Assembly (NCBI GenBank): GCA_012800625.1
Contig: JAAZIY010000214.1
Coordinates: 1 to 5,814, forward strand
Direction of reading: 5' to 3'
DNA: 5,814 nt
DNA from: Lentisphaerota bacterium
Lineage (GTDB): Bacteria; Verrucomicrobiota; Lentisphaeria; Oligosphaerales; Oligosphaeraceae
Part shown: in pieces, positions 5,462 to 5,814 of the stretch
How positions within the stretch are numbered: the first letter of the stretch is position 1
Layout: every line of letters begins with the position of its first letter
Notes under the pieces: generated by a model
What the model saw: only the letters and a program-made list of their open reading frames with translations
Told to the model about the DNA's origin: nothing
The model's database searches: none
Position numbers and translations under genes: made by a program

Positions 5462-5814
5462 TCAGCGTTTGCTGAACTGGAAGCGTTTGCGCGCGCCTGG
5501 CTGTCCTGGTTTTTTCCGTTCTTTCTCGCGTGCGTCCCTGGTAAGCATGCCTGCGGGTTTAAGCACTGCTCGCAGCGACTCGTCATTTTTCTCCAGTGCT
5601 CTGGCGATGCCATGTCGCAATGCGCCGGCCTGTCCTATAAGCCCGCCACCCTGCACATTGACAAAGAAGTCGAAGTTGGCTTCGCTGCCGGTTAAAGCCA
5701 GCGGCTGCATGACATAGCTGCGCACCGACTCAGTGGTGAAATAGTCTTCAAACTCACGTTTGTTGACTTTAATCTTGCCCGAGCCATCCTGCATTCTTAC
5801 TCTTGCCGAAGCCG
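5462..5814 (-). CDS. rpsI: 30S ribosomal protein S9, 5' end cut by window edge
   Basis: About 116 C-terminal residues of S9 are visible, out of about 130 usual. S9 is a small-subunit protein whose C-terminal tail reaches toward the decoding P site. Typical features are the start of the visible part, ASARVRM, then GSGKIKVN and REFEDYF in the N-terminal half. VQGGGLIGQAGALRHGIARAL is split across the central glycine-rich block, LTRDAREKERKK is the basic stretch, and the end is the near-invariant FSKR. The frame stays open upstream of the Met at 5794 to the window edge, so that Met (conserved sequence runs through it) is internal and the true start lies about 14 codons outside the window. In many bacteria rplM precedes rpsI; that cannot be seen here. 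A strong terminator follows. Confidence 0.96.
   Translation of the reverse strand, partial: ASARVRMQDGSGKIKVNKREFEDYFTTESVRSYVMQPLALTGSEANFDFFVNVQGGGLIGQAGALRHGIARALEKNDESLRAVLKPAGMLTRDAREKERKKPGQPGARKRFQFSKR

Noticed and set aside
5303..5695. 130-codon open frame on the plus strand over the terminator and rpsI
   Set aside because: It runs through the rpsI terminator and antisense to a ribosomal protein gene. It is not credible as a gene.
5462..5794. Start of rpsI at the Met codon at 5794
   Set aside because: Conserved S9 sequence (ASARVR) continues in frame upstream to the window edge, so this Met is internal and the gene is partial.

Overview
The window looks like ordinary chromosomal DNA of a moderately GC-rich Gram-negative-type bacterium. 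It holds four complete genes and one partial gene. Reading clockwise on the minus strand from the right edge, these are the 3' part of rpsI (ribosomal protein S9), argC (arginine biosynthesis), glgA (ADP-glucose-type glycogen synthase) and an unusual single-ORF fusion of an RfaE2/HldE-C adenylyltransferase domain to a nitroreductase domain. The remaining gene, at the left edge, is on the plus strand and encodes an uncharacterised protein with an Ig-like N-terminus and a polysaccharide-deacetylase-like barrel. No mobile element, CRISPR array, tRNA or rRNA gene was seen. The wording of the S9 and GlgA proteins (FEDYF in S9; RLDPVQKG and EPCGLPQM in GlgA) reminds me of the Planctomycetes-Verrucomicrobia-Lentisphaerae group. 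That is an impression from memory, not a placement.

Layout: 1-105 is a leader with two small hairpins, a weak promoter candidate and a clear ribosome binding site for the plus-strand gene at 106-1287. Positions 1288-1420 are a convergent intergenic gap with an A/T-rich hairpin and a four-copy 10-bp tandem repeat. The fusion gene (1421-2452) and glgA (2468-4000) are 15 bases apart on the minus strand and probably form one transcription unit. Positions 4001-4185 separate glgA from argC and hold more copies of the same 10-bp repeat. argC occupies 4186-5214. Positions 5215-5461 hold a candidate structured leader for argC, a 12-bp perfect palindrome and a strong rho-independent terminator for rpsI, whose visible part runs from 5462 off the right edge.

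Functionally, glgA and the fusion gene both belong to families that handle ADP-sugars: GlgA consumes ADP-glucose, and the RfaE2 family makes ADP-heptose from heptose-1-phosphate and ATP. Their tight coupling suggests a shared carbohydrate or envelope-sugar context, but no direct pathway link can be read from the sequence. argC belongs to arginine synthesis and rpsI to translation.

The points most worth a second look are the adenylyltransferase-nitroreductase fusion, the phased CTTNGTGTNN repeat found in the same orientation in all three larger intergenic gaps, and the possible structured RNA leader of argC.
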